A DNA stretch of 51,244 nucleotides from an uncultured Selenomonadales bacterium (GTDB taxonomy: Bacteria; Bacillota; Negativicutes; Selenomonadales; Selenomonadaceae): positions 1 through 51,244 of the forward strand of contig CAMZAX010000017.1 of NCBI GenBank assembly GCA_947304355.1, given 5' to 3'. The translations under genes and the position numbers were made by a program. A model generated the notes under the pieces. It was not told the DNA's origin and searched no databases. It was given only the letters and a program-made list of their open reading frames with translations. Below, piece by piece: positions 1 to 7,996 of this stretch. Positions within the stretch are counted from its first letter, which is position 1, and every line of letters begins with the position of its first letter.

Positions 1-3000
1 GCGTGTAATTGCCGACAGTCAAGACCGCGTCCGAGCCGTTGAGGCTTGTGCTTGTAAGAACCGCGCCGAGTGAAATTTTGTCGCCCGTCGCGTAGTCGGT
101 TATAACGTCGTTGCCTGCGCTGTGCACGAACAGATCATTGCCTGTGCCGCCCGTCAAGGTGTCGTTGCCCGTACCGCCAAGCAGAGTGTCGTCGCCCGCA
201 CCGCCGAGCAAGTTGTCATTGCCCGCGTCGCCGCTGAGATAATCATTTTCGTTGCCGCCGTTAATGTTGTCGTCGCCTGCGCCGCCGTAAACCGTATCGT
301 CGCCGTTGCCCACGCTTATCGTGTCGGAACCGGAGCCGCCCAAGATTGAGTTGTCCATTTTGTTCGCGACTATCTTTATGGCTGTCGTGCGCGTCGAGGC
401 GTCTGCCGTTTTAATATCGGAAGCGAGAGTAATTTTGTCGTCCGCAGTGTCATCGAGCGCAAGGTAGGACGCATCACGGCTTTTTATATTGACAGAGGAA
501 AGGCTTGCCGCGTCTTTGAGTGTAATTGAGCCCGTGCCGACTTCAACGATAATATCTGCACCGCTGACCTGCGTTTCACAAGTAGCCGTGCCGTCGCCGA
601 TTTGGAGCGTGGACGTTGCGTTGAAGCCTTCGATAACGTCATTGCCGTCGCCTTCGGTATATTGGAACAGGGCATTTGCGCCGTTGTTAATTATGGTGTC
701 GTTGCCCGCGCCGCCGAGGACGGTTGCGTTGGAGCCGTTGTTTCTGATTGAATCGTTGTTGTCGCCGCCGTCAATGTAGACTTTTTCGCTGTAGTAATTG
801 GAGATCGAATCGGAGCCTGCGCCGCCGTTTAGCGAGACAAATGAGCCGCCGTTCCAAACATAGTCATTGTTGGCACCGCCGTCGATTGTTACGGAGTCGC
901 CGTAGTTGGAAATTGAATCGTTGCCGCCTGCGCCGACAAGCGTCGCAACATCGCCGTAGTTGACGATATTGTCATGGTTTGCGCCCGCGTGGATTAAAAC
1001 GTTTTTCGTCCAGCCGGCGTTGGAAATTGAATCGTTGCCGCCGAGCGCGTTGACCGTCACGTTTGAATGAATGTTTCCGATTTTATCGCCGGCGGCGGTG
1101 CCCGATATTACGCTTACGGCTTCGGTTTCGTCGGTTCCGAGGATGTTGAGGTTGGACAGCGACATTATATTTTCCAAATTGACTTTATACTGGCCGACGA
1201 TAACAAGCACGTTATCGCCGGAGCCTTGCAAAGAGTAGGTATCGGTTGTGCCGTTGCCGATTTGGAGCGTTGAGGTGGAGTTAAAGCCTTGAATCGTGTC
1301 GTTGCCTTCGCCCGACTTGTATTGGAAGAAGACATTTGCGCCGTATTCGTTGACGATTAAATCTGCCCAGGTGCCGCCGTTTATTGTGGCGTTGGAGCCG
1401 TAATTCAAGATTGTGTCGTTGCCCGCGCCGCCGTTAATCGAAACGTTTTCCGTCCAGCCGGCGTTGGAGATTAAATCATTGCCTGCCAGAGCCGAAACGG
1501 TAACGTCGGAATAGACATTGCCGATTGTGTCTGCTTCCGCCGTGCCTGTGATTGTTGCTGAGTAGGTGCCGCCTTGGAGCGAGCCGAGGATATTGGGCGC
1601 GACCCACGAATCGAAGGCGTTGACGAGTTGAACGTAACCGGTGCCGACCTTGACGAAAAGATCTGCGCCGACTCCTTCCAAAGAGTAAGCGACTCTGCCG
1701 TTTCCGATTTGCAACGTAGACGTTTCGTTAAAACCTTCAATAACGTCGTTGCCGTCGCCCGAAGCGTAAGAAAAAAGAACGTTATCGCCCGCGTTTTCAA
1801 TCGAGTCGTCACCTTTGCCGCCGACTATGGTGTTATTGTCGTTGTCGTTGTAAATGGAGTCGTTGCCTGCGTCCGCGTTAATCGAAATATCGGAGCCGCC
1901 GAAATTGGCAATGGTATCGTCACCCGCGCCCGCGTTTATGGTTACGAATTCGTCGGAATTGTTTTCGACGTAATCGTTGCCTGCGCCGGCGTCGACAGTG
2001 ACGGAATCGGCGGTGTTGTAGATTGAATCGGAGCCGTCGCCGCCCGATATTGAAATCTGGTTGCCCCAGTTGTTTTCCAGGTAGTCGTCACCTTTGCCGC
2101 CCGCCATTGTCACGGTTGAGCCGTAATTGATAACGTAGTCGTCGTCGTCGCCCGCGTCCATTTTGACGGAGTCGCCGTTGTTTGTAATTTCGTCGGCACC
2201 CGCGCCGCCGTTGATGGAAACGCTTGCACCGTTGTTTTCGATTGTGTCGTCGCCGCCAACGCCGAGGATTGTAACTTTTTCGCCGTCATTGGAGACGCTG
2301 TCGTCACCTGCGCCCGCGTTGATTGTGATTTGGTTTGCGCTCCATTCGTTGAAGATGATGTCATTGCCGGCGTCGCCCGCGATTGAGACTGACGAGCCGC
2401 CGTAGTTGTTAATTTCGTCGTCGTCTGCGCCGGCGTTGATTCGGGCACTGTCTGCCCAGTTTTCGATGTAATCGTCGCCCGCGCCGCCGAGGATTGTTGT
2501 TTTGGTTGCAGCTTCGTCGTTGGAGACGGTGTCGTAACCCGCGCCGGCGTTGATTAAGGCACTCTCGCCGCTGTTTTCGATATAATCGTCGTCGTCGCCC
2601 GCGTTGATTGTTACCTGTGTTGCGGTGTTGTAAACGTAATCGTAACCCGCGTCGCCGGCCATTGAGACACTTGCACCCGTGTTGTCAAGGGTGTCGTCGC
2701 CGTCGCCGCCGTTTAGCGTGACTCTTGAGGCTTCATTGGTTAAGCTGTCGTCGTCGTCGCCGCCCGAAAGCGTGACATTAGAGGCGGTGTTTATGATTTC
2801 GTCATTGCCTGCGCCGCCGAATACGGAAACTCTCGTGCCGCTGTTGGTTATTAAATCGAAGTCTTCGCCGCCGTCAATGGTGACGGTTGCGGCGGTGTTG
2901 TCAACGGTATCGTCGCCCGCCAGCGCATAGATTTTGACGTTGGCCGTCTCGTTTGAATAGTCGTCGGGATCCTCCGTCAAAGAAATTTCCGTGGCAGCAA

Positions 3001-3031
3001 AACGTTGGAGATAAAATTTGAATTCGTCCAT
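1..3031 (-). CDS. Giant RTX-like repeat protein, 3' end beyond window
   Basis: Reads continuously from an ATG at 3031 to the left edge with no stop, about 1,010 codons, so the C-terminus is missing. An AAGGAG site lies about 8 nt upstream. The N-terminus (MDEFKFYLQRFAA) has no signal peptide. Residues from about 45 are imperfect 20-22-residue repeats of the type [GGAGDD-x-I-x-N-x-G-x-x-V-x-I]. Three larger repeats contain GFNxTSTLQIG (near residues 430, 575 and 795). The visible end (about residues 890-975) has classical RTX nonapeptides such as GGAGDDTLLGGTGNDTL. RTX repeats bind calcium in many type I secreted proteins, so I infer a type I secreted surface or extracellular protein. No catalytic domain is visible. 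No transporter gene is next to it in this window. Confidence 0.85.
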   Translation of the reverse strand, partial: MDEFKFYLQRFAATEISLTEDPDDYSNETANVKIYALAGDDTVDNTAATVTIDGGEDFDLITNSGTRVSVFGGAGNDEIINTASNVTLSGGDDDDSLTNEASRVTLNGGDGDDTLDNTGASVSMAGDAGYDYVYNTATQVTINAGDDDDYIENSGESALINAGAGYDTVSNDEAATKTTILGGAGDDYIENWADSARINAGADDDEINNYGGSSVSIAGDAGNDIIFNEWSANQITINAGAGDDSVSNDGEKVTILGVGGDDTIENNGASVSINGGAGADEITNNGDSVKMDAGDDDDYVINYGSTVTMAGGKGDDYLENNWGNQISISGGDGSDSIYNTADSVTVDAGAGNDYVENNSDEFVTINAGAGDDTIANFGGSDISINADAGNDSIYNDNDNNTIVGGKGDDSIENAGDNVLFSYASGDGNDVIEGFNETSTLQIGNGRVAYSLEGVGADLFVKVGTGYVQLVNAFDSWVAPNILGSLQGGTYSATITGTAEADTIGNVYSDVTVSALAGNDLISNAGWTENVSINGGAGNDTILNYGSNATINGGTWADLIVNEYGANVFFQYKSGEGNDTIQGFNSTSTLQIGNGTTDTYSLQGSGDNVLVIVGQYKVNLENIMSLSNLNILGTDETEAVSVISGTAAGDKIGNIHSNVTVNALGGNDSISNAGWTKNVLIHAGANHDNIVNYGDVATLVGAGGNDSISNYGDSVTIDGGANNDYVWNGGSFVSLNGGAGSDSISNYYSEKVYIDGGDNNDSIRNNGSNATVLGGAGNDTIINNGANALFQYTEGDGNDVIEGFNATSTLQIGDGTATCETQVSGADIIVEVGTGSITLKDAASLSSVNIKSRDASYLALDDTADDKITLASDIKTADASTRTTAIKIVANKMDNSILGGSGSDTISVGNGDDTVYGGAGDDNINGGNENDYLSGDAGNDNLLGGAGDDTLLGGTGNDTLTGGTGNDLFVHSAGNDVITDYATGDKISLGAVLTSTSLNGSDAVLTVGNYT

Positions 3032-3071
3032 GCTTATCGCTCCTTCCAATAGTCAAAAAACATTTGATAAC

Positions 3072-3100
3072 ATTATAAGCCAATCGGTAACGCGGCGCAA
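3072..3100 (-). promoter_or_regulatory. Sigma-A type promoter of the RTX-like gene
   Basis: On the minus strand TTGCGC (3100-3095) and TATAAT (3077-3072) are separated by exactly 17 nt, about 40 nt upstream of the ATG at 3031. The -10 is perfect; the -35 matches at its first three bases only. Confidence 0.6.
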
Positions 3101-3183
3101 TGATTAAGCATTAAATTTTGATAAATATTCAAACGTCGCTTGTTGACTAACCTTCTTTAGCAAACGACTTTCACTTAAGCAAC

Positions 3184-3211
3184 AAAAAAACGGAGCCCGA
3201 AGACTCCGCTT
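3184..3211 (-). terminator. Rho-independent terminator of the ilvA-rsmD-coaD operon
   Basis: On the minus strand a 9-bp stem (AGCGGAGTC pairing with GGCTCCGTT, including G-U pairs) closed by a UUCG tetraloop is followed by seven T. It lies just after the stop of the coiled-coil gene at 3218. Confidence 0.85.
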
Positions 3212-3217
3212 AAAATG

Positions 3218-3898
3218 TCATCTCTGTTCTTGCGGCGGATATTGTTGCTGATTGTAGCCTTGTTGCGTTTGGTCGTATTGTTGCTGTTGACCGTAGCCCG
3301 GCTGATTTTGGTCATATTGTTGTTGTTGACCGTAGCCCGGCTGTTGCACGCCGTAAGATTGCGCGTAGGCCTGTTGAGCCGCCTGCTGATTCATTTGGAG
3401 TTTAGCTTGCTGAAGGATTTGCCGCGCGTTTTCAAGACCCGCCTGAGCCTGTTGCACGCCCTGGAAAGTGTTGGTGACGTGCGCGATGAGTTGGTCGAAG
3501 ACTTGATTGGCGTAGCGGTCGGCGTCGTCTTGCAGTTGCCGGGAATTTTGGCGCGTCCGCTCCATGATTTCGGCTTCCTGCTGTTGCGCTTGACTTAAAA
3601 CCATGCGCGATTTTTCGCGGGCTTTGACAACGATGTCGTTTTCGTCGATGAGCTGTTCGGCTTGAATCTGCGCCTGCTTTATGATGTTGTCCGCTTCCAG
3701 TTGCGCGTTGCGAATAATGTTGTCGTGTTCCTTCATGACTTCGGTCGCGTGTTCGAGTTCCTGCGGCAAATCCTTGCGCAATTCCTCAACCAAGTGAACA
3801 AGGTCTTCTTCCGCGATAATCGTTCTGTTCGTCAGCGGCAAATGCGGCGCGCCCGCCACGAGGCTTTCTATTTTATTCAAGGTGTCACGTACTGCCAT
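3218..3898 (-). CDS. Coiled-coil protein with Gln-rich tandem repeats, downstream of coaD
   Basis: 226 aa. ATG at 3898 chosen because AAAGGTG lies 7 nt upstream; earlier in-frame starts overlap that site. Residues about 25-150 are a long charged alpha-helical region rich in A, E, Q and K (NAQLEADNIIKQAQIQAEQL), resembling DivIVA or ATP-synthase-b-like coiled coils. The last ~50 residues hold a low-complexity tandem repeat (PGYGQQQQYDQNQ, PGYGQQQQYDQTQ, QGYNQQQY). It is the last gene of the operon after coaD. Coiled-coil proteins of this kind are commonly next to coaD in Firmicutes, often of unknown role; no function is assigned. The Q/Y/G tail looks intrinsically disordered and may vary in copy number. 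Confidence 0.75.
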   Translation of the reverse strand: MAVRDTLNKIESLVAGAPHLPLTNRTIIAEEDLVHLVEELRKDLPQELEHATEVMKEHDNIIRNAQLEADNIIKQAQIQAEQLIDENDIVVKAREKSRMVLSQAQQQEAEIMERTRQNSRQLQDDADRYANQVFDQLIAHVTNTFQGVQQAQAGLENARQILQQAKLQMNQQAAQQAYAQSYGVQQPGYGQQQQYDQNQPGYGQQQQYDQTQQGYNQQQYPPQEQR

Positions 3899-3911
3899 AA
3901 TCATCACCTTT

Positions 3912-3944
3912 CTAGTCCCTAGTCCCTAGTTCCTAGTCCCTAAC
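3912..3944. repeat. Heptamer tract (TAGTCCC/TAGTTCC) at coaD 3' end
   Basis: About four and a half 7-nt units. The tract supplies the last codons (V-R-D) and the stop codon of coaD (3933-3935) and fills the gap to the next gene. Confidence 0.85.
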
Positions 3945-4412
3945 TTTAGTTTGGAGCGCGAATTCAACGCACTGCGGAACGAGCCCGTGCACGTCGCCGC
4001 CGAAATGCGCCAACTCGCGCACGCCCGAAGAACTTATAAACAAAAATTCGGGTGCTGTCAATAAAAAAATCGTGTCGACGTTCGGGAGCAGGTGACGCAT
4101 CATTTGCGCTTGGTTGACTTCGTATTCAAAGTCCGCCGCCGAACGCAGTCCGCGAATTATCAGCCCGATGTCGTGTTGCTTTATGTAGTCGGCGGCAAGC
4201 CCGGTGCACGCGTCGACGGTCAAGTTGTCGATGTGAGCGGTCGCCGCGCGCAACAGGTCAACACGTTCCTGCATGTCGAAGAGAAATTTTTTATGCTCGT
4301 TGACGAAGACGCAGACAATCAGTTCGTCGACGAGACGCGCCGCCCGCTCAAAAATATTCACGTGACCGTTGGTGACGGGGTCGAAACTTCCCGTGCAAAT
4401 CGCTTTCTTCAT
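3933..4412 (-). CDS. coaD: Pantetheine-phosphate adenylyltransferase
   Basis: 159 aa, usual family length. Transfers AMP from ATP to 4'-phosphopantetheine, giving dephospho-CoA in coenzyme A synthesis. The nucleotidyltransferase signature TGSFDPVTNGH (residues 7-17, with the T/HxGH motif), the IIRGLRSAADFEYE segment and the C-terminal ISSSGVRE motif are all present. Its start overlaps the 3' end of rsmD by 4 nt (4409-4412), a standard rsmD-coaD pair in Firmicutes. Oddity: the last three residues and the stop are encoded by a heptamer repeat tract, so the native C-terminus was probably replaced. Confidence 0.97.
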   Translation of the reverse strand: MKKAICTGSFDPVTNGHVNIFERAARLVDELIVCVFVNEHKKFLFDMQERVDLLRAATAHIDNLTVDACTGLAADYIKQHDIGLIIRGLRSAADFEYEVNQAQMMRHLLPNVDTIFLLTAPEFLFISSSGVRELAHFGGDVHGLVPQCVEFALQTKVRD

Positions 4413-4969
4413 GCCGTTTGCTCCTTAACAAAAATTTCAATCGCCGTGGTGTTACCGTAGGTTGCGTTGCGGACGAGGCGCAGTGTCGGCGGAGCGATTA
4501 AAATTTCGTCCGCGCCGTGTTCGACGACAGTCAAGCCGCCCGCTCTCAACAGATTCAGTTCCGCGACGAGATTAAGCGATTGTTGCGCCAGACCTTTGCC
4601 GTAGGGCGCGTCGCTGAATATCAAATCGAACGTCAGCCCTTGCCGCGAAAGTCGCCGCAAAATTTTATCGAAGTCGCCGCGCAGGACGTTGCAGCCGTCG
4701 AAGCGTGTCCGCGTCACGTTGTCGCGAATGATTTGCGTCGTCGTTGTGTCAATGAACGTTGCCGCCCGTGCGCCGCGCGACACAGCCTCAAGTCCCAACG
4801 CGCCCGTGCCCGCGAAGATGTCAAGCACCGTGTCGATTTCCGCGAAGTCAATCAGCCCGCCCAATATGCTGAACAGCGATTCTTTAACGCGGTCGCTCGT
4901 CGGTCTCGTCGAAAGTCCGGCGGGCGTTTTAAGTTTCAAGCCGCGCGCTCGTCCCGTGATGATTCGCAT
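4409..4969 (-). CDS. rsmD: 16S rRNA (guanine-N2)-methyltransferase RsmD
   Basis: 186 aa. Methylates G966 (E. coli numbering) of 16S rRNA during 30S maturation, using S-adenosylmethionine. N-terminal MRIITGRARGLKL and TRPTSDRVKESLFS are diagnostic of the family. The SAM-binding loop is DIFAGTGALG (50-59). The catalytic motif is DAPY (120-123) in place of the more usual DPPY/NPPY, a small deviation that may be tolerated. Lies 3 nt after ilvA and overlaps coaD by 4 nt, so translation is probably coupled. Confidence 0.95.
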   Translation of the reverse strand: MRIITGRARGLKLKTPAGLSTRPTSDRVKESLFSILGGLIDFAEIDTVLDIFAGTGALGLEAVSRGARAATFIDTTTTQIIRDNVTRTRFDGCNVLRGDFDKILRRLSRQGLTFDLIFSDAPYGKGLAQQSLNLVAELNLLRAGGLTVVEHGADEILIAPPTLRLVRNATYGNTTAIEIFVKEQTA

Positions 4970-4972
4970 GAT

Positions 4973-6229
4973 TCAGCGGAGCAAGTCAATCTTTTCGATC
5001 TCGTAGCCGTGCTTGCTCATTGCGCGGACGATTCGGTCAATGTGTTCGTGATTGTGCGTCTCGACGGTGACTTCCAAGCCGACCTTTTTAAAGCTGTCCG
5101 TGACGCGCGCCTGATCGTGTTCAAGCTTAATGACGTTAGCGTTTTCCTCGGAGAGGATTCGCGACACGTTCAAGAGTTCACCGGGCTTGTCGGCAAGCAA
5201 CACGCCGAAACAGAAAATCCGTCCGCGAACGATTAACGCCTTGTCAATCAGCGCGGAGAGCGTCGAAATATCGATGTTGCCGCCGCTGACAATCGCGACG
5301 ACCTTTTTGCCCTTGAAGCCCAATTTATTCAGCGCGGCAAGCGACAGGACGCCCGCGCCCTCGGCAATCAGCTTGTGCTTTTCGATAAGGTAAAGCAATG
5401 CGGACATGATTTCCATTTCGTTGACGGTGATGACTTCGTCGAGATATTTTTGGCAAAAGGCGAACGTCAAATCGCCCGCAGTTTTAACGGCGCAACCGTC
5501 GGCAACGGTGTCGGAGCTTTTCAGCGTGACGAGCTTGCCCGCGTCGAGAGCCGCCTTCATGCACGCCGCGTTTTCGGGTTCGACGCCTATAACTTTGACG
5601 TGCGGGCTGACGACCTTTGTGGCGAGCGCAACGCCCGAAGCGAAACCGCCGCCGCCAACCGGAACAAGAATCGCGTCCACGTCCTTGAGTTCGTTGATGA
5701 TTTCAAGTGCGGTCGTGCCCTGCCCCAACAAAACTTCCAGATCGTTGAACGGGTGAACGTAAACGTAGCCGTGCGCCTTGCAAAGTTCCAGGCTGTGCAG
5801 ATAGGCGTCGTCGAATCCGTCGCCGTGCAAGACGACTTCCGCGCCGTAAGCTTTGGTCGCCTCGACTTTCAAAATCGGCGTGGTGGCAGGCATACAGATG
5901 ACGGCTTTGACGCCGAGTTTCTGCGCGGCGAAAGCGACGCCCTGCGCGTGGTTGCCGGCGGACGCCGTGATAACTCCGCGCTTGCGTTCGTCGTCAGTCA
6001 AGTGGCTGATTTTGTTGTACGCGCCGCGCAACTTGAACGCGCCCGTATGTTGCATGTTTTCGGGCTTAAGGTAAACTTCGTTGCCGCTGAGCTCCGAAAA
6101 GAATTCGCTTTGTATGAGTTTCGTTTTCTTGACGATGCCCGCCAGTTGCTTGTCGGCGCGGTACACGTCGGCTATTGTCGTGCGCTCGACGATTTCGGCG
6201 GGCGTCAAAGTTTTTGTCTCGTCACTCAA
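4973..6229 (-). CDS. ilvA: Threonine ammonia-lyase (threonine dehydratase)
   Basis: 418 aa with start TTG at 6229, which has GGGAGG about 9 nt upstream and lies about 30 nt after a good promoter (6289-6261); the longer open frame to 6289 begins upstream of that promoter. PLP-dependent deamination of threonine to 2-oxobutanoate, first committed step to isoleucine (or catabolic threonine breakdown). TGAFKLRGA holds the PLP lysine (Lys66). SAGNHAQG and the glycine loop VGGGGFASG follow. A C-terminal ACT domain (about residues 340-418) suggests allosteric control by amino acids. Length fits the single-ACT form rather than the long two-ACT biosynthetic form, so whether it is IlvA or TdcB-like cannot be settled here. 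Confidence 0.93.
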   Translation of the reverse strand: MSDETKTLTPAEIVERTTIADVYRADKQLAGIVKKTKLIQSEFFSELSGNEVYLKPENMQHTGAFKLRGAYNKISHLTDDERKRGVITASAGNHAQGVAFAAQKLGVKAVICMPATTPILKVEATKAYGAEVVLHGDGFDDAYLHSLELCKAHGYVYVHPFNDLEVLLGQGTTALEIINELKDVDAILVPVGGGGFASGVALATKVVSPHVKVIGVEPENAACMKAALDAGKLVTLKSSDTVADGCAVKTAGDLTFAFCQKYLDEVITVNEMEIMSALLYLIEKHKLIAEGAGVLSLAALNKLGFKGKKVVAIVSGGNIDISTLSALIDKALIVRGRIFCFGVLLADKPGELLNVSRILSEENANVIKLEHDQARVTDSFKKVGLEVTVETHNHEHIDRIVRAMSKHGYEIEKIDLLR

Positions 6230-6260
6230 AATTTGTAACCTCCCGTTGCTTGGTGCAGAT

Positions 6261-6289
6261 AATTTATCATTACGCAAGCGGCGCGTCAA
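6261..6289 (-). promoter_or_regulatory. Sigma-A type promoter of ilvA operon
   Basis: Minus strand TTGACG (6289-6284), 17-nt spacer, TAAATT (6266-6261). Predicts a short leader before the TTG start at 6229. Confidence 0.65.
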
Positions 6290-6319
6290 TAAAAAAGCGG
6301 ACAGCCGTTTTGACTGCCC
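6288..6319 (-). terminator. Terminator after leader-type gene
   Basis: Minus strand GGGCAG-(9 nt)-CTGTCC followed by GC and six T. One G-U pair in a 6-bp stem, so moderate strength. It overlaps the -35 of the ilvA promoter. Confidence 0.6.
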
Positions 6320-6462
6320 GTCGAAAAAATTTTTAGGGGTAAGGTATTAAAGTCGACGAATTGGTCGCCCGTCGCCTTTACGAAGGCGTCAACAACTTGC
6401 GCTTTGTTGGCGGGCGGCTGTTCCGTCTTGAGGATTTCGTCTGCAAAAATTTTTTGTGCAAC

Positions 6463-6807
6463 TTATTTGCCCTTGATTATGTCCAAAACCTGTTGATGAG
6501 TGAGCGATTGTCCGTCGCGGCTGTATTTGTTCGGCGCGCCCTCTGTTATGTAATCATGTCCGGCCAAATAGTATTCGCCAAGGTTAATCGTCGAGTCAAT
6601 CCCGTAATGTTCCTTCAAATACGGTGCCACTTCGCCAATCGAAAGATACGTGTAAAAGTCTTTGGGCTCATTGTTGTAGTAACCGTGCACCAAACGAACT
6701 TCACCGATAGTCCTGCGCAAATCGTTCGTTTCGGAAACGGTGCCGCCCGCCACGTTGTCGAGTTCATCGTCGCTCATGATTTCGTCTTTCAAAATCTCTT
6801 TCGCCAT
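6463..6807 (-). CDS. Double-glycine leader-type small protein (RiPP/bacteriocin-like)
   Basis: 114 aa. ATG at 6807 with TTGGAGG about 9 nt upstream. Residues 1-22 form a leader (MAKEILKDEI then SDDELDNVAGG), the pattern of double-glycine or Nif11/NHLP-type leaders, with predicted cleavage after Gly22. The remainder (about 92 aa) is neutral to acidic, rich in Y and G, Cys-free, and ends in NKYSRDGQSLTHQQVLDIIKGK-like sequence that matches the C-termini of the proteins at 49905 and 50718. It is larger than ordinary class II bacteriocins. The same reading frame stays open for a further 58 codons after the TAA at 6463. No maturase or exporter is adjacent. Function unknown. Confidence 0.75.
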   Translation of the reverse strand: MAKEILKDEIMSDDELDNVAGGTVSETNDLRRTIGEVRLVHGYYNNEPKDFYTYLSIGEVAPYLKEHYGIDSTINLGEYYLAGHDYITEGAPNKYSRDGQSLTHQQVLDIIKGK

Positions 6808-6922
6808 TGCAATCAACCTCCAAAATCTTTCTGCCTATTATACGACGCGCGGCAAGTTTTGTTACAAAAAATTTTCGCGCTGTGCTAAAATATTTTCGAC
6901 TAATCGAACGGGAGGAACTGCT

Positions 6923-7996
6923 TTGTTTGTACGAGGAGAGCTTGAGAAAATCGAACAGAAAGTCCTGCGCGGCGAACGACTTACGCGCGAGGACGGCTTG
7001 GAACTTTTTGCCTGTCACGAGTTGAGTTGGCTGGGCGCGCTTGCCGACAGCGTGCGCAAGAAAATTTGCGGCGACGCCGTTTACTACAACGTCAACTGCC
7101 ACGTGAACTTAACGAACATCTGCGCGGCGCGGTGCAAGTTCTGCGCGTTCGGGCGCGACGCCGACAACCGCAGAGCCTACGCCATGACGCTTGACGACGC
7201 GATTGACTTGGTGACGGAAGCGAGCCGCGACCCGCACTTGACGGGCTTGCACATCGTCAGCGGTTTGCACCCGACGTGGAGCTTTGATCATTACGTTGAG
7301 TTCGTCGAGACGTTGCACAAAAAATTTCCCGCGTTGCACGTCAAAGGCTTCACGGGCGTCGAGATTCAACACTTCGCGAACATCAGCGGCTTGAGCGTCG
7401 AGGAAGTCTTAACCCGGCTGAAGGCGGCGGGCTTGCAATCGATAGCGGGCGGCGGCGCAGAAATTTTGTCAGAACGCGTGAGAAATTTGCTTTGCCCGAA
7501 AAAAGCCACTGCCGACCAATGGTTGAACGTCGCACGAATCGCGCACCGGCTCGGCATAAAATCCAACGCGTCAATGCTTTACGGACACATCGAGACGCTT
7601 GCCGAACGCGTCGACCACTTAATCAGACTGCGCGCCCTGCAGGACGAGACCGGCGGCTTTCAAACGTTCATCTGCTTTCCGTTCCTGCCGAAGAACACCG
7701 CGCTTGAACGCGACATCAAGCAAACGTCAATGTGGGACGACCTGCGCACGATTGCGATTGCGCGGCTCATGCTTGACAACTTCCCGAACATCAAGGCGTA
7801 TTGGGTTATGTTGACGGTGCCCGTCGCGCAGGTTGCGTTGAGTTTCGGAGCCAACGACATTGACGGCACGATTCACCGCGAAAATATTCTTCACGACGCC
7901 GGAGCCACTTCGCCGCGCAGTCTTGCCGAGAACGAAATCATCAGAATCATTCGCGAGGCGGGACGCGTGCCCGTCGCCACGGGAGGCAACGCATGA
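6923..7996 (+). CDS. mqnE: Aminofutalosine synthase MqnE (radical SAM)
   Basis: 357 aa. TTG at 6923 chosen from GGAGGA 6 nt upstream; the frame is open further upstream across the neighbouring gene. Joins the enolpyruvyl group of chorismate-derived substrate to SAM in the futalosine route to menaquinone. The radical-SAM cluster is CAARCKFC (Cys67, 71, 74). The segments LHIVSGLHP, FTGVEIQHFA, GGGAEILSERVR, MLYGHIET and LSFGANDIDGT are typical of MqnE. Its stop overlaps the ATG of the next gene (ATGA), so the pair is co-translated. Confidence 0.9.
   Translation: MFVRGELEKIEQKVLRGERLTREDGLELFACHELSWLGALADSVRKKICGDAVYYNVNCHVNLTNICAARCKFCAFGRDADNRRAYAMTLDDAIDLVTEASRDPHLTGLHIVSGLHPTWSFDHYVEFVETLHKKFPALHVKGFTGVEIQHFANISGLSVEEVLTRLKAAGLQSIAGGGAEILSERVRNLLCPKKATADQWLNVARIAHRLGIKSNASMLYGHIETLAERVDHLIRLRALQDETGGFQTFICFPFLPKNTALERDIKQTSMWDDLRTIAIARLMLDNFPNIKAYWVMLTVPVAQVALSFGANDIDGTIHRENILHDAGATSPRSLAENEIIRIIREAGRVPVATGGNA

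Noticed and set aside
122-2930. Several plus-strand open frames in the RTX region
   Set aside because: They are antisense shadows of the repeat-rich minus-strand gene; composition (runs of V, A, S, P, R) reflects repeated GGC/GAC codons and none has a ribosome site.
6230-6289. Longer start for ilvA
   Set aside because: It lies upstream of a good promoter and adds a non-conserved stretch; TTG at 6229 has GGGAGG.
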